From positions 124,001 through 188,000 of the forward strand of contig JANQRE010000010.1 of the NCBI GenBank assembly GCA_028284705.1: a stretch of 64,000 nt of DNA, written 5' to 3'. Of the stretch, positions 34,661-44,338 are shown in pieces. A model generated the notes under the pieces. It was not told the origin of the DNA and searched no databases. It was given only the letters and a program-made list of their open reading frames with translations. Source of the DNA: Paracoccaceae bacterium. Lineage in GTDB: Bacteria > Pseudomonadota > Alphaproteobacteria > Rhodobacterales > Rhodobacteraceae. The position numbers were made by a program, and so were the translations under genes. How positions within the stretch are numbered: the first letter of the stretch is position 1; the number at the start of each line of letters is the position of its first letter.

Positions 34661-34972
34661 TGCACCAAAAACCTGTCTTATTCGCGTTGTTTGCGACTCT
34701 GGTGCCCCCGCTTTTGCAGATACTTGATCAAATGGTGCGGCAAAATGATCGGATCAAGGCAATAATGTGACCCCTGCTTCGATTGGCAAAGTTATGCCAC
34801 TGATGACTACCGAAGCGGGGCAAAGCGCCGACGGGCTGTCTAAAGGGGAAACCCGGCCCAGGACGTGGGGATGCGATAGACCTGCGTTGCGAGTTCAGTT
34901 AAAGTAACAGGCTCTTGCCGCTATAACACGGTACGTTCAAAAGCCATCTGAGGATCTGCGTTTTTGAAACCT
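34661..34972. promoter_or_regulatory. Divergent promoter region between protease and capsule-export operons
   Basis: The 312-bp stretch separates two divergent operons. A possible promoter for the export operon is TTAAAG at 34899-34904 and TATAAC at 34922-34927 with a 17-base spacer; the -35 match is poor. No coding frame is supported. Confidence 0.35.
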
Positions 34973-36181
34973 ATGAGTCCGACGGATCCGACCTCACTCG
35001 AAGTGGTCTCAGGAAAAGGGCCTTTGCCGCAGATTGGCAATGGACCTTCGTCCCTGAATACAGTCCCCGCTATTTCTCTGCGCAGATTTGTTGCGCGGGT
35101 TGCCCTAATATTGGGTGTGGTGGTTCCTGCGATACTTAGTGGATATTACTATGCGGCGATCGCAAGCGACCAGTACGAAGCTGAAAGCCGCATGGTCGTT
35201 CGCACAATTGGTCTGCAGACAAATGCCGGCGGTGAGGGTGAGAACGGTCGCGTCACAATGCTGGGCGGCGCTGCAGTGGTGCAGGACGCCCATATCGTGG
35301 TCAATTACCTGAAATCATTGGATATCGTTCAGGACCTTCAAGCGGAAATCGACCTGCGCTCCCTCTTCAGTGGTCCTGATATCGACGCGTTTTCCAGACT
35401 TGATCCTGATGCAAGTGCCGAGGACCTGCATCGTTACTGGTTGCAACAGACCTCAGCATATGTCGATGGGCCATCGGGAATTATCGAGTTCGGTGTGCGC
35501 GCGTTTAGACCTGAAGACGCAATCTTAATCTCTGAAACTGCCGTTGCACGAGTGGCCCATGTCGTCGAGACGCTATCGGATCAGGCAAAGCGGGACCTGC
35601 TGGCTCGTGCAGAGTTAGAACTTGAAGAAGCGTTGGCACTGTATGTTCAGAGCCTTGATAACCTGCGTGACCTACAAAACAGTGCGGGCATCCTGAACCC
35701 GCTGACGGAAGCCGGTGTATCCACCGAACTGATCACAACTTTGTTCATTGAGAAATTACAAGCGGAAGCGGAACTCGCGACCTTGCGAGCCAGCGGCGTC
35801 TCAACGTCACCCATTCTGGCACAATTGGAGAACCAAATCGCAACCCTGAACGCGCAAATCGAGGAACAGCGCGCACAAATGGCGGGCGTACAACAGAACG
35901 CTGGCGAGTTGTCAGCGTTTTTTGCCCAAATGAACGCACTTGAAACCGACCGTTTGCTGGCCGAAAGCCTCTATCAATCGGCCAGCCGCGGCTATGATAT
36001 TGCAAAGTCAACAACACAGCGCCAGTCGACATTTGTTTCGGTCTTTGCCGCGCCAATCCTGCCGAGCATTCCGACCTACCCCAATAGGTTTGCATTCTGG
36101 GCAATTTTTGTGACGTGCTGTTTGGCAGCCTGGGCAACTTTCGTTCTTGTTTGGGCTGCCATTGATGATCATCGGAACTGA
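34973..36181 (+). CDS. Capsule-export inner-membrane co-polymerase (KpsE/Wzz-type), copy 1
   Basis: This 402-residue protein is an inner-membrane polysaccharide co-polymerase. It has a first membrane segment at about 42-64 (VALILGVVVPAILSGYYYAA), the conserved DQYEAESRMVVRT strand just after it, a long periplasmic coiled coil (about 200-340) and a second membrane segment near the C-terminus (FAFWAIFVTCCLAAWATFVL). The ATG at 34973 is preferred over an in-frame TTG at 34964. The next gene, the ATPase, starts within 4 bp. In capsule ABC systems KpsE bridges the transporter to the outer-membrane Wza-type channel. Confidence 0.88.
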   Translation: MSPTDPTSLEVVSGKGPLPQIGNGPSSLNTVPAISLRRFVARVALILGVVVPAILSGYYYAAIASDQYEAESRMVVRTIGLQTNAGGEGENGRVTMLGGAAVVQDAHIVVNYLKSLDIVQDLQAEIDLRSLFSGPDIDAFSRLDPDASAEDLHRYWLQQTSAYVDGPSGIIEFGVRAFRPEDAILISETAVARVAHVVETLSDQAKRDLLARAELELEEALALYVQSLDNLRDLQNSAGILNPLTEAGVSTELITTLFIEKLQAEAELATLRASGVSTSPILAQLENQIATLNAQIEEQRAQMAGVQQNAGELSAFFAQMNALETDRLLAESLYQSASRGYDIAKSTTQRQSTFVSVFAAPILPSIPTYPNRFAFWAIFVTCCLAAWATFVLVWAAIDDHRN

Positions 36182-36184
36182 TCC

Positions 36185-36838
36185 GTGATTATCATGAATG
36201 AAGTGTATAAGTTCTACCGGGTCGAGGGTCAGCGCCGTTATGTCCTCAACAAACAGTCTATGCACTTTCAGGGCGGCTATTCCTACGGTTTGCTCGGCGT
36301 AAACGGTGCCGGGAAATCGACGACTATTCGACTGCTTTCGGGACTTGAACTTCCCAATGCAGGCTCGATCAAACGTGAAGTGCGAGTGTCATGGCCTCTA
36401 GGGTTTGCCAGTGGTTTCCACCCTCTGATGAGTGGACGCGATAACGTTAAGTTTGTTGCCCGCGCATATGGTGAGGACCCTTTTCGCGCGCTTGATTTTG
36501 TCGCTGATTTTTCAGAACTCGGAGCTTATCTGGGCCAACCAATAAAGACATACTCAACGGGAATGATAGCTCGGCTTGCCTTCGGTCTTTCGATGGCCAT
36601 CGAGTTTGATTGCTACCTGATCGATGAAGTTGTCTCCGTCGGAGATGCTAGGTTCAAACAGCGTTGCACACAGATTTTCGAGGAGCGTCGGTCCAAGGCG
36701 AATTTGATCATGGTTTCGCATGATATGGGGATGATAAGTCAGTTTTGTGATCGTGCGTTGGTCTTGGCAGACGGCGAATTGCGTCCATTTTCCAATGTTG
36801 ACGAAGCAATTAGCGTATATATGAGGCTAAACAGATAG
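36185..36838 (+). CDS. kpsT: Capsule-export ABC transporter ATPase (KpsT-type)
   Basis: This 217-residue ATPase energises export of a capsule-type polysaccharide across the inner membrane. Walker A is LGVNGAGKST (about 38-47), the signature region is YSTGMIARLAFGLS (about 120-133), Walker B is DCYLIDEVVSVGD (about 140-152), and the switch His is in MVSHD. The short length and absence of a C-terminal extension fit KpsT rather than Wzt. It may start at the GTG at 36185 or the ATG at 36194. It sits between the two co-polymerase genes and works with the permease at 38180. Confidence 0.92.
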   Translation: MIIMNEVYKFYRVEGQRRYVLNKQSMHFQGGYSYGLLGVNGAGKSTTIRLLSGLELPNAGSIKREVRVSWPLGFASGFHPLMSGRDNVKFVARAYGEDPFRALDFVADFSELGAYLGQPIKTYSTGMIARLAFGLSMAIEFDCYLIDEVVSVGDARFKQRCTQIFEERRSKANLIMVSHDMGMISQFCDRALVLADGELRPFSNVDEAISVYMRLNR

Positions 36839-36879
36839 TTCCTGTTTATACCAAAAGAGAGACTTAGGAGGGTCTTCTC

Positions 36880-38160
36880 GTGGCTGAGAACCCGGATCAA
36901 GATAGCTTGGCCGTCCCCATAGCTGAGCCCGCTGCACTCGGAGCAAAGCGGAACCAGGAAATATCGGAGCGTTTGCGCAACACTTCCCGCCTTTTGGCGA
37001 TGCAAAACGGATCGCGACGCAGTTTCTATCGTGCGCTTGGACTTCAGCCCCGGCGCCGTGACACTGTCTTTAAGGTACTATTTGTGGTGGCCTTTCTGCT
37101 TTGCTTTTTGGCACCACTTGGCGTTGGCGTAGGTTACTTTCTCACCTATGTCAGCACACAATACGAAGCCGAGGCGCGATTTGTGCTGCGTTCCGCTTTG
37201 CCCGTACTCCCCGACGAAGGCACACCAACCGACGCAAATCTTTCATCCATGAAAATAGTCCAGGACACGTTGGTGTTAGTGGATTTCCTCGACAGTGCTG
37301 CGTTTGTCGAACGCCTCGACCAGGAGGTAAAGCTGGATGACCTGTATGGACGACCAGACATCGACGCATTATCTCGCCTCTCACCAGGGCAAAGCCTCGA
37401 GGAAAAGGCTGAATATTTTGAGGACTTCATTGATGCCGAAGTCAGTTCAGTCAGCGGAATTGTCACAATCAAGGTCCGTGCTTTTGCTCCGCAGGACGCC
37501 TATGACGTACTTGAGACAACATTTCGTCTCGCCGAGGAACGGGTCAACCTTCTCAATAGGGAAGTATGGGCGTCGGTTCTGGCCGCTGCAGAGTTGAAAT
37601 TCGATTCCGCATTCGATGAGTTGCGCAATGTTCGAGCACGCTATGGCAGCCTACAAAATGAAACCGGGGTTTTTGATGTTGAACTGGAAGCTGAAGCGCT
37701 TTCCGACGTCCTCACCGAATTGCGGATTGAATTAATTGATCTGCAAAACCGTCGAAACACGCTTCTGCAAGAGGTCCAGGAGACCCACATCAACGTCATT
37801 CGCTTCGATCAGGCAATTGCTGTTCGAAAAGACCAAATCGAACGTTTGGAGGATGAAATTGCCGGTGCGCGCAGCAATCAAACCACTCTGGCCAACAACC
37901 AACAGCGATTTGAAGAACTGAAAGTCGAAGTCGATATCGCGAAGGAACGGTTTCAAGATGCCGCCATCGAGCTCGAGCAGGCGAAACTCATGAGTTCTAT
38001 CCAAATGCTCTATCTCGATCGGTTTGTTGAGCCCACGGTTCCACAGGACAGCGCATATCCCATACTCACTTGGGAACTGGCAAAAGTCGCGCTCTTTTGC
38101 TTCGCGTTATGGGCAGTGACTGTCTTGTTACTGAATGCTGTCCAGCGAAGAATTGACTGA
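36880..38160 (+). CDS. Capsule-export inner-membrane co-polymerase (KpsE/Wzz-type), copy 2
   Basis: This 426-residue protein has the same design as copy 1: a membrane segment at about 67-90 (VLFVVAFLLCFLAPLGVGVGY), then STQYEAEARFVLRS, a coiled coil at about 225-380 and a C-terminal membrane segment (VALFCFALWAVTVLLLNAV). A 65-residue cytoplasmic N-terminus precedes it, longer than in copy 1. The GTG start follows TAGGAGGG. Overall sequence differs strongly from copy 1, so this is not a recent duplication. Two different co-polymerases in one export operon is unusual; one may set chain length while the other bridges to the outer membrane. Confidence 0.88.
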   Translation: MAENPDQDSLAVPIAEPAALGAKRNQEISERLRNTSRLLAMQNGSRRSFYRALGLQPRRRDTVFKVLFVVAFLLCFLAPLGVGVGYFLTYVSTQYEAEARFVLRSALPVLPDEGTPTDANLSSMKIVQDTLVLVDFLDSAAFVERLDQEVKLDDLYGRPDIDALSRLSPGQSLEEKAEYFEDFIDAEVSSVSGIVTIKVRAFAPQDAYDVLETTFRLAEERVNLLNREVWASVLAAAELKFDSAFDELRNVRARYGSLQNETGVFDVELEAEALSDVLTELRIELIDLQNRRNTLLQEVQETHINVIRFDQAIAVRKDQIERLEDEIAGARSNQTTLANNQQRFEELKVEVDIAKERFQDAAIELEQAKLMSSIQMLYLDRFVEPTVPQDSAYPILTWELAKVALFCFALWAVTVLLLNAVQRRID

Positions 38161-38179
38161 ATTGGCGCGAGCATAAGCT

Positions 38180-38986
38180 GTGCATCGGATCACTCCCACA
38201 AGACGCCAGACACTAGGCCAAGCACTGGCTGAACAGCGCAATATCATGGGTGCCGTGATCCTGCGAGATCTAAGAACTCGGTTTTTTAACCATGGGCTTG
38301 GGTTTCTTATTGTCCCTCTATTTCCCTTTGCGCACCTGTTCGCATTGCTTGCGATCCAAAAACTCTTTGGCAGAAATTTCGCCTATGGAGATGACACCAA
38401 TGTCTTTTTGGCGACCGGGTTAATCCCGACGTTAACGTTCATGTATGTGTCTCGATTCATGTCAATTTCGTTGCTGATGAACAAACCGATGCTTGCATAT
38501 CCGATCATTGGAATGCTGGAGATATTGTTCGGTCGTGCCATTCTCGAAACTATGAGCGCAATTTGGATGGCGGTGGCTGTTTTTGCGGTGCTTTACGCAG
38601 CAGGTTCGGATGTATTTCCGGCAGATCCGGTTCAGGCATTCGCGGCATTCGCCGTCACACTGCTGTTGGCTATCAGCGTGGGTCTTGTGGTGAGCCTAAT
38701 CGCCATGGCTTTTGAAGGATTTGTTACGATCTGGGCACTGTTTCTTATCGTATTCTACATCTCATCCGGCTCCTTTTACGTCGTATCCTTCCTTCCCGAG
38801 ATTGCTGTCCAAGTACTGTCTTGGAACCCGGTTATTCACTGCACGGAGTGGATGAGGCTGGCATACTATCCCGGTTACCCCGACCAGGTGTTGGACAAGA
38901 CCTATGTGATTTCCGTGGCATTGGGGGTGCTTGTGTTGGGACTGATATGCGAACGCGTTCTACGGCGAAATTTGCTGAGTAATTGA
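38180..38986 (+). CDS. kpsM: Capsule-export ABC transporter permease (KpsM-type)
   Basis: This 268-residue inner-membrane protein has six predicted membrane helices and the ABC-2 pattern: ILRDLRTRFFNHGLGFLI near the N-terminus and the late SWNPVIHCTEWMRLAYYPGY motif typical of KpsM. It forms the export channel with the KpsT-type ATPase. The GTG at 38180 is the likely start. It is the last gene of the four-gene export operon and ends 63 bp before the convergent gspF. The lipid-linker enzymes KpsC and KpsS are not in the window. Confidence 0.92.
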   Translation: MHRITPTRRQTLGQALAEQRNIMGAVILRDLRTRFFNHGLGFLIVPLFPFAHLFALLAIQKLFGRNFAYGDDTNVFLATGLIPTLTFMYVSRFMSISLLMNKPMLAYPIIGMLEILFGRAILETMSAIWMAVAVFAVLYAAGSDVFPADPVQAFAAFAVTLLLAISVGLVVSLIAMAFEGFVTIWALFLIVFYISSGSFYVVSFLPEIAVQVLSWNPVIHCTEWMRLAYYPGYPDQVLDKTYVISVALGVLVLGLICERVLRRNLLSN

Positions 38987-39049
38987 ACGCATTTCAGGGT
39001 GTCAGCAGCTGAAGCTCTTTTGGCCCTTCAGAAGATCAGAACGGTTCTG

Positions 39050-40258
39050 TCAATTTGCAACGACCGATTGTAGATCGAAGATCGGCAGCAATACCGACAA
39101 CACGATTACCAGGACCCCAGAACCAACAATTATCATCAACAGAGGCTCGAGAAGGGCAGCTATGCGTTTGCGTTCGTTGCTAAGACCGTTCTCAACCAGG
39201 ATGGCACTTCTTTCGGCCATGCGCGCGAGATCCGCGGACTGCTCTCCGGCGCTGATCAATTGTCGCGCAACCGGAGGTACGATTGAGAGGTTCTGCAAAG
39301 CATCTGACAGGGATTGTCCGGTTCTAATGGCATCGGTCACCTGTGCTCCCTCATCGCGAAACTGAGCGACCGACAGGACTTCAGACGCGCTTTCCGTCGC
39401 GCTGAGAACCGCGTGCTTGCTCGTCAATACCAAGGCCAGTGTTCGCAAATACTGCACCGAGGCAGACAAACGAATGAAACGGCCAATCAAAGGCAAGCGA
39501 AGCAAGACATGATCCCGAGCGTTTCGAACCGCGGGCACGCGCAAGCCAATACTAAGAAGCCCAATAAGAACAACGACAAAGATCAGAAGCGGTAACCAGT
39601 ACGTGACGAACCAGCCGCTGACCGCGAGCATATACCGTGTCAAATCAGGTAAGGGGCGTCCGGATACCTCGAAGAGTGCGATGATTTCTGGAGCGACCGT
39701 CGTCATCAGGACGCCGCATACCAGGATCGACACAGCCGCGACAAACATCGGATAGACTAAAGCGGTCGAGATTTGAGCCTTGTCCGCACCAACATTCTCC
39801 AGATGATCCGCGAGTTCCGCAAAGACAGCATCCACATCCCCGGAGACCTCCCCCGCCCGGATTGCCGCAGTGTAATAGGGCGGGAACCCGGTGCCGCTAT
39901 CGTCAAGCGCATCGGACAAGGATTGCCCCTCCATCAACGCAGACTTTGCGCGTGCCGCCATTGCCTCCATTGCAGGTGAAGAACCCGCGGTTCCGACGGC
40001 ATCCAGGGCCGCTTCGCTGGTTAACCCGGCACCCAGGAGAACCGCCATCTGCCGCGTGAATACAGCGCGCAAATCGGAATTCAGTTTTTGTCGGCGTCCG
40101 CGCCAAAGTGACTTTCCCCGTGCCTTTTCGCTTAAGTCGGAGACATATAGACCCTGCGACTTTAGGAGTTGACTGGCATGAGGTTCGGTCTCGGCAAGAA
40201 TAGTTCCAGACTTTCGTCCACCGCTCTCTGTGAACGCGACATAACTGAACGCCTTCAT
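39050..40258 (-). CDS. gspF: Type II secretion inner-membrane platform protein GspF
   Basis: This 402-residue polytopic protein has two homologous cytoplasmic domains (about 55-170 and 260-375), each followed by membrane helices, the standard GspF/PilC layout. Conserved pieces include AVFTRQMAVLLGAGLTSEAAL, PPYYTAAIRAGEVSGDVDAV and the repeat-like PVARQLISAGEQSADLARM. It anchors the assembly ATPase GspE and the pseudopilus. Its ATG overlaps the stop of gspE (ATGA). It is the last gene of the C-D-E-F operon. Confidence 0.94.
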   Translation of the reverse strand: MKAFSYVAFTESGGRKSGTILAETEPHASQLLKSQGLYVSDLSEKARGKSLWRGRRQKLNSDLRAVFTRQMAVLLGAGLTSEAALDAVGTAGSSPAMEAMAARAKSALMEGQSLSDALDDSGTGFPPYYTAAIRAGEVSGDVDAVFAELADHLENVGADKAQISTALVYPMFVAAVSILVCGVLMTTVAPEIIALFEVSGRPLPDLTRYMLAVSGWFVTYWLPLLIFVVVLIGLLSIGLRVPAVRNARDHVLLRLPLIGRFIRLSASVQYLRTLALVLTSKHAVLSATESASEVLSVAQFRDEGAQVTDAIRTGQSLSDALQNLSIVPPVARQLISAGEQSADLARMAERSAILVENGLSNERKRIAALLEPLLMIIVGSGVLVIVLSVLLPIFDLQSVVAN

Positions 40259-41763
40259 GCTGTGTCACCTACGACCCGCAGAGTTTCCACGATGCTGGTT
40301 GTTCCGGCAGCAACTTCTTTTAACCCCTGCCCGATCAGGCTCATGCGCGGATTGAGCGCGATTTCGCGCAGCTCGCTTTCGCTTGCACCTGCGTCGATGG
40401 CTGTGCGCAGTTTTTCATCCATTTCGATCATCTCAAAGATGCCGACCCGCCCAGAATACCCGGTCTGGCCACAAGCCTCACACCCAACATGAGCCCTGAT
40501 TTCTGTGGGTGCAGGTATGCCATGACGCGCGAACAAAGCGCGCTCAGGCTCGGTTGGCATGTGTGCGGTCGCGCACTCGGTGCACAGCCTGCGCAACAGG
40601 CGCTGCGCAATTACGGCGCGTAGCGTCGAGGAGATCAAAAAATTGTCGAGACCCAGATCACGCAGCCTCACCACCGCGCCAATTGATCCGTTGGCGTGCA
40701 GCGATGAGAAGACAAGATGGCCGGTCAGCGCGGCCTGCGACGCAATTGTGGCCGTCTCCGCGTCGCGGATTTCCCCCACCAGAATGACATCGGGGTCCTG
40801 GCGCAGTGTCGCCCGCAATCCAGTAGCGAAACTCATTCCGATATCGGAGTTGATCTGCGTTTGCGAGACAGCCGGCAGATCGTATTCAATGGGATCTTCA
40901 ACGGTGACGATGTTGCGCTCTTCGGGCTTCGCGAGCTTCAGAAGGGAATACAGTGTCGTCGTCTTCCCGCTCCCCGTCGGCCCGGTAGCCAAAATGATCC
41001 CATTGGGAAGTGCAGACAGGCGATCAAGAAGGTCCACCTGATCTGGCGACAACCCAAGCTGCGACAACGGGACAAGCCCGGTGGAGCGGTCAAGAATACG
41101 CAGAACCACCCGCTCTCCATATTTGCCAGGCATCGAGGAAACTCGCGTGTCAATCAAACGCCCGCCCAGCCTGAGTGGGATCCGACCGTCCTGTGGCAAG
41201 CGCTTCTCAGCAATGTCGAGACCGGCCATAACTTTCAGTCGAGAAATGATCTGCCGAACCGGCACATCGGAGCGATCAAGGATCGTTTGCAGAAACCCGT
41301 CAATCCGCATCCGTACGCGCAACCCATCTTCATGGGGCTCGACATGCAGATCTGAGGCTTGCGAACGTACGGCGCGCAAAAGCAGTTGGTTCACCAATTG
41401 GATAACGGGCGCGTCATCGACATCATCAAGAAGATCCCGTTGCGATCCCGCAGCGCCGCGCGCCATGTCTTCAAGATCGAAACTCAGATCATCATCGGCC
41501 TCATCGCCAGCAACACCATCCTGATACGCACGCGATAAGGCGAGATCGAAGTCTTCCTTACTCTCTCTTACAATGGAAAGCCCTCTGCCCGCCCTGCGGC
41601 GCGCCTCCCTTAAACCCACTGCCGTGACACTGGGACCGACATGCAGAGTGTCACCATCTAAGAAAGCCTGGTTTGCTCTGGCAAACGCGAAGGGAAGCCG
41701 ATCACTCCCGAAATCTGAGCCGGGAGGGAAGCGGCGGGAAATTTCGCTTTTGTGCGACGTCAT
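40255..41763 (-). CDS. gspE: Type II secretion ATPase GspE
   Basis: This 502-residue ATPase drives pseudopilus assembly. Walker A is ATGPTGSGKTTTLYS (about 258-272), the Asp box and Walker B are in ILVGEIRDAETA, and a zinc-binding four-cysteine loop is formed by CTECA and CEACG (about 395-440), typical of GspE/PilB. The N-terminal domain contacts GspL. Its ATG overlaps the end of gspD by 62 bp, longer than usual, but no better in-frame start is seen. It is followed by gspF with an ATGA overlap. Confidence 0.95.
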   Translation of the reverse strand: MTSHKSEISRRFPPGSDFGSDRLPFAFARANQAFLDGDTLHVGPSVTAVGLREARRRAGRGLSIVRESKEDFDLALSRAYQDGVAGDEADDDLSFDLEDMARGAAGSQRDLLDDVDDAPVIQLVNQLLLRAVRSQASDLHVEPHEDGLRVRMRIDGFLQTILDRSDVPVRQIISRLKVMAGLDIAEKRLPQDGRIPLRLGGRLIDTRVSSMPGKYGERVVLRILDRSTGLVPLSQLGLSPDQVDLLDRLSALPNGIILATGPTGSGKTTTLYSLLKLAKPEERNIVTVEDPIEYDLPAVSQTQINSDIGMSFATGLRATLRQDPDVILVGEIRDAETATIASQAALTGHLVFSSLHANGSIGAVVRLRDLGLDNFLISSTLRAVIAQRLLRRLCTECATAHMPTEPERALFARHGIPAPTEIRAHVGCEACGQTGYSGRVGIFEMIEMDEKLRTAIDAGASESELREIALNPRMSLIGQGLKEVAAGTTSIVETLRVVGDTA

Positions 41764-43693
41764 CTATAAACCCGGCGTCAAACGGTTGGTTCAAATCCGC
41801 TCCATCGAAGGGGAAGGCCCTGCGATCAGATTTCGGGAACTGTCCATCATTCTTGGGTCGAATTGCAAGGCTCGCAGCACGTGCATCGCGCGCGGCCTCA
41901 CGTGTCAGCTTCTTGGCTTCGTGATCATTTGCCACGAGCCGAGGTCGCAACATGACCAGCAACACCTTTTGATTGTTGGATGCATTCTTTCCGCGAAAGA
42001 GACCGCCTAGCAATGGCAAATCGCCTAAGCCCGGCACCTTCTGCGATTGCGAGCCGGACCCATCTTCCAATAGACCCCCGAGCATGATGACATTACCGCT
42101 GCGCACCAGAACTTTGGTCGACAGCGCCCGGCGCGACGTGATTTCACCGCCTGCCGCAGATGAGGAATTTGTCAGATTTGACACTTCCTGCTTAATATCG
42201 AGACGCACGGTTTTATCAGCGTTCACTTGCGGTGTCACAGTCAAGGTCAAGCCTACATCCTGCCGCTCAATCGTTTGGAACGGGTTCTCAGGTTGAGTTG
42301 AGTCGCCCGTGGACGTGAAACTACCCGTCACAAAGGGTACGTTTTGGGCAACAACGATTTCAGCTTCTTGGTTGTTCAATGTCAGGATTGACGGCGTAGA
42401 CAAGAGACGTGTGGAATTGTTGCTGGTTAAAGCGGACAGAAATCCGCCAAATGTCCGCGCCGAGTTCACCGCGCCAATCGAGCCACCCGACCCCGGTGAA
42501 GCAATCGTGTTTCCATTGGCGGCGCTTGAAACAAGGCTGGTAAGCGTGGGGCGTCCTTGAAGCGAGAACTCAACACCACCGACGATAGCGTCATTGATGA
42601 TCCCGCCAAACTGCGCTGTGAGATCGGAAAAGCCTTCGACCGACATCTCAAAGATGACGGCCTCAACCAGAACCTGTTGTGGCCGTCGATCAAGAAATCG
42701 AATCATGCCCACAATGCTCTCGACTCGTTCCCGCGGCGCGGTCACCAGCAGTGAGTTGGAGGATGGCTCGGGCACAATTCGGATCGTCTCCGGATTGCCA
42801 CCATCTTCGACCTGTCCGGAAATGCTGCGCAGCACGACATCGGCAAGGGCGGTCGCGTCAGCATAGTTCAGTTGCTCCACCGCTGAGACCAGGTTGTTGC
42901 TCTGGGTATCAAGTCGGGAGGCGAGAATGCGGACCTGATCCACCAATTCAATCGGTCCGGATACCACCAGTGCATTCGAGCGACGGTCCACGGTGATGGT
43001 CGAGCCCTCCGGTACAATGTCGAGCGATTGAACCACCTGGAGCACTTCCGACGCATTTGCATTGCGCAGTCGGATCATCTGGATTGGTTGTTCTTGGCGA
43101 ACATCCAACTGTCGGATCAGGTTCTCAATTCTGCGAAAATTGTCACCGCGATCTGAGAGAATCAGCATTTTGGCACGTGGAAGCGGGGTCAGGATCGCTT
43201 CTGCGGGTAAGAGCGGGCGCACCACTGAGATCACATCTTCCAGTGGAATATTTTCAACAGGGATCACGCGCGTTTCAAAACTGCCGTCGAGGACAAACGT
43301 CCCATCACTGCTCGACAACTCACGTGCAACATTCAGCGGTACGATCCGGTCGGCATTTTTACCCGGAACAATCGTCAGGCGGTTCAACTCCAAAACGTTG
43401 AGGAAAACCTCGTAGAGCGCATCGGCGTCCATTCCGTTGGGAGACAATACAGTGACAGTGCCCCTCACCTGGGGGTCAAGAACGAAGTTGCGGCCCGTCG
43501 CTTCTGCCACGATGGTTATGAAACTGCGCATCTCGGCATCGCGCAGATCAAGCTTCACCTGGGCCCAAGCGGGCGCACAAAAAAGCTGTGCGCAAAGCAA
43601 AGCACACAATACAAAAGCCACACGGACCCGAGCCAAAATCATCATTAGACTGCCTGTCTCAATAAGCGTTTTCGGCCGTTTTTGACGGCTCAT
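41702..43693 (-). CDS. gspD: Type II secretion outer-membrane secretin GspD
   Basis: This 663-residue secretin forms the outer-membrane exit channel. A signal peptide is followed by the N0 domain (VKLDLRDAEMRSFITIVAEATGRN in outline), three N1-N3 repeats, for example MIRLRNANASEVLQVVQSLD, and the C-terminal secretin core (PQQVLVEAVIFEMSVEGF, VPFVTGSFTSTGD, VRSGNVIMLGGLLEDG). An alternative start at the ATG at 43645 would place the signal peptide directly at the N-terminus and is my preference. It follows gspC in the same operon. No classical pilotin gene is recognised beside it. Confidence 0.95.
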   Translation of the reverse strand: MSRQKRPKTLIETGSLMMILARVRVAFVLCALLCAQLFCAPAWAQVKLDLRDAEMRSFITIVAEATGRNFVLDPQVRGTVTVLSPNGMDADALYEVFLNVLELNRLTIVPGKNADRIVPLNVARELSSSDGTFVLDGSFETRVIPVENIPLEDVISVVRPLLPAEAILTPLPRAKMLILSDRGDNFRRIENLIRQLDVRQEQPIQMIRLRNANASEVLQVVQSLDIVPEGSTITVDRRSNALVVSGPIELVDQVRILASRLDTQSNNLVSAVEQLNYADATALADVVLRSISGQVEDGGNPETIRIVPEPSSNSLLVTAPRERVESIVGMIRFLDRRPQQVLVEAVIFEMSVEGFSDLTAQFGGIINDAIVGGVEFSLQGRPTLTSLVSSAANGNTIASPGSGGSIGAVNSARTFGGFLSALTSNNSTRLLSTPSILTLNNQEAEIVVAQNVPFVTGSFTSTGDSTQPENPFQTIERQDVGLTLTVTPQVNADKTVRLDIKQEVSNLTNSSSAAGGEITSRRALSTKVLVRSGNVIMLGGLLEDGSGSQSQKVPGLGDLPLLGGLFRGKNASNNQKVLLVMLRPRLVANDHEAKKLTREAARDARAASLAIRPKNDGQFPKSDRRAFPFDGADLNQPFDAGFIDDVAQKRNFPPLPSRLRFRE

Positions 43694-43770
43694 TTTGCTT
43701 CCGAAGCCGACAATACCCCAGCTTCATTGAAAAATCATACAGATTTAATCGCCAAAACCTTAGCTGTGCC

Positions 43771-44247
43771 TTATTCGTCAAATCCAATGAATTCGCGTCC
43801 CCGCGCTGTCTCGAGACCAAGCCCCTCTTCGGTAATTTCAACGACTTTGATGCCGTTGGTGAGTTCATCTCCGATGCTGAGAACCTGGTCCCCGGTCGGG
43901 TGGGACACGATCGCCCAGAAACTTCCGCCGAGTTCGACTGTGCCTTTGAGGCTATAGCCCAGGCTCTCAATTGGAGGCGCCGGTGGTGGAGCCGGCGCCG
44001 GTGGTTCAGGAGGTTTGGGTGGCGCTGGCGGCTGCGGTTCAGGGACCACACGTTCTCCAAAGACTGCTGGCCAATCTCTTGCTTGCGAGGATCGCGGCGG
44101 CTGCAGTTCGGCAACGCGTTGCGCCTGACCGGACCGTTCACTGGTCACGACTTGAGGCTCGGAAACCCACGCCTTTTGCAGTTTCTGGCCTGCGAATGCC
44201 AATCCGGCCAGAGCAACAAGTGATGCCAAAAAGGCAATTGCGCGCAT
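43771..44247 (-). CDS. gspC: Type II secretion coupling protein GspC, short form
   Basis: This 158-residue protein has an N-terminal membrane anchor (about 4-20, AIAFLASLVALAGLAFA), a linker, a strongly proline-rich segment (about 70-92), and an HR-like beta domain (about 95-155; LKGTVELGGSFWAIVSHPTG, VLSIGDEL). The PDZ domain of enterobacterial GspC is missing, as in several short forms. A GGGGGAGAA site precedes the ATG. It is the first gene of the C-D-E-F operon, and its position before gspD supports the assignment. Confidence 0.8.
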   Translation of the reverse strand: MRAIAFLASLVALAGLAFAGQKLQKAWVSEPQVVTSERSGQAQRVAELQPPRSSQARDWPAVFGERVVPEPQPPAPPKPPEPPAPAPPPAPPIESLGYSLKGTVELGGSFWAIVSHPTGDQVLSIGDELTNGIKVVEITEEGLGLETARGREFIGFDE

Positions 44248-44338
44248 TAATTCTCCCCCTAGCCCCTTGATTCATAGCCAGAAGTCCCCGTCTGGGATAG
44301 GGTCACAGCAAAACAAAAACTCAAATTGAGCAGGTATT

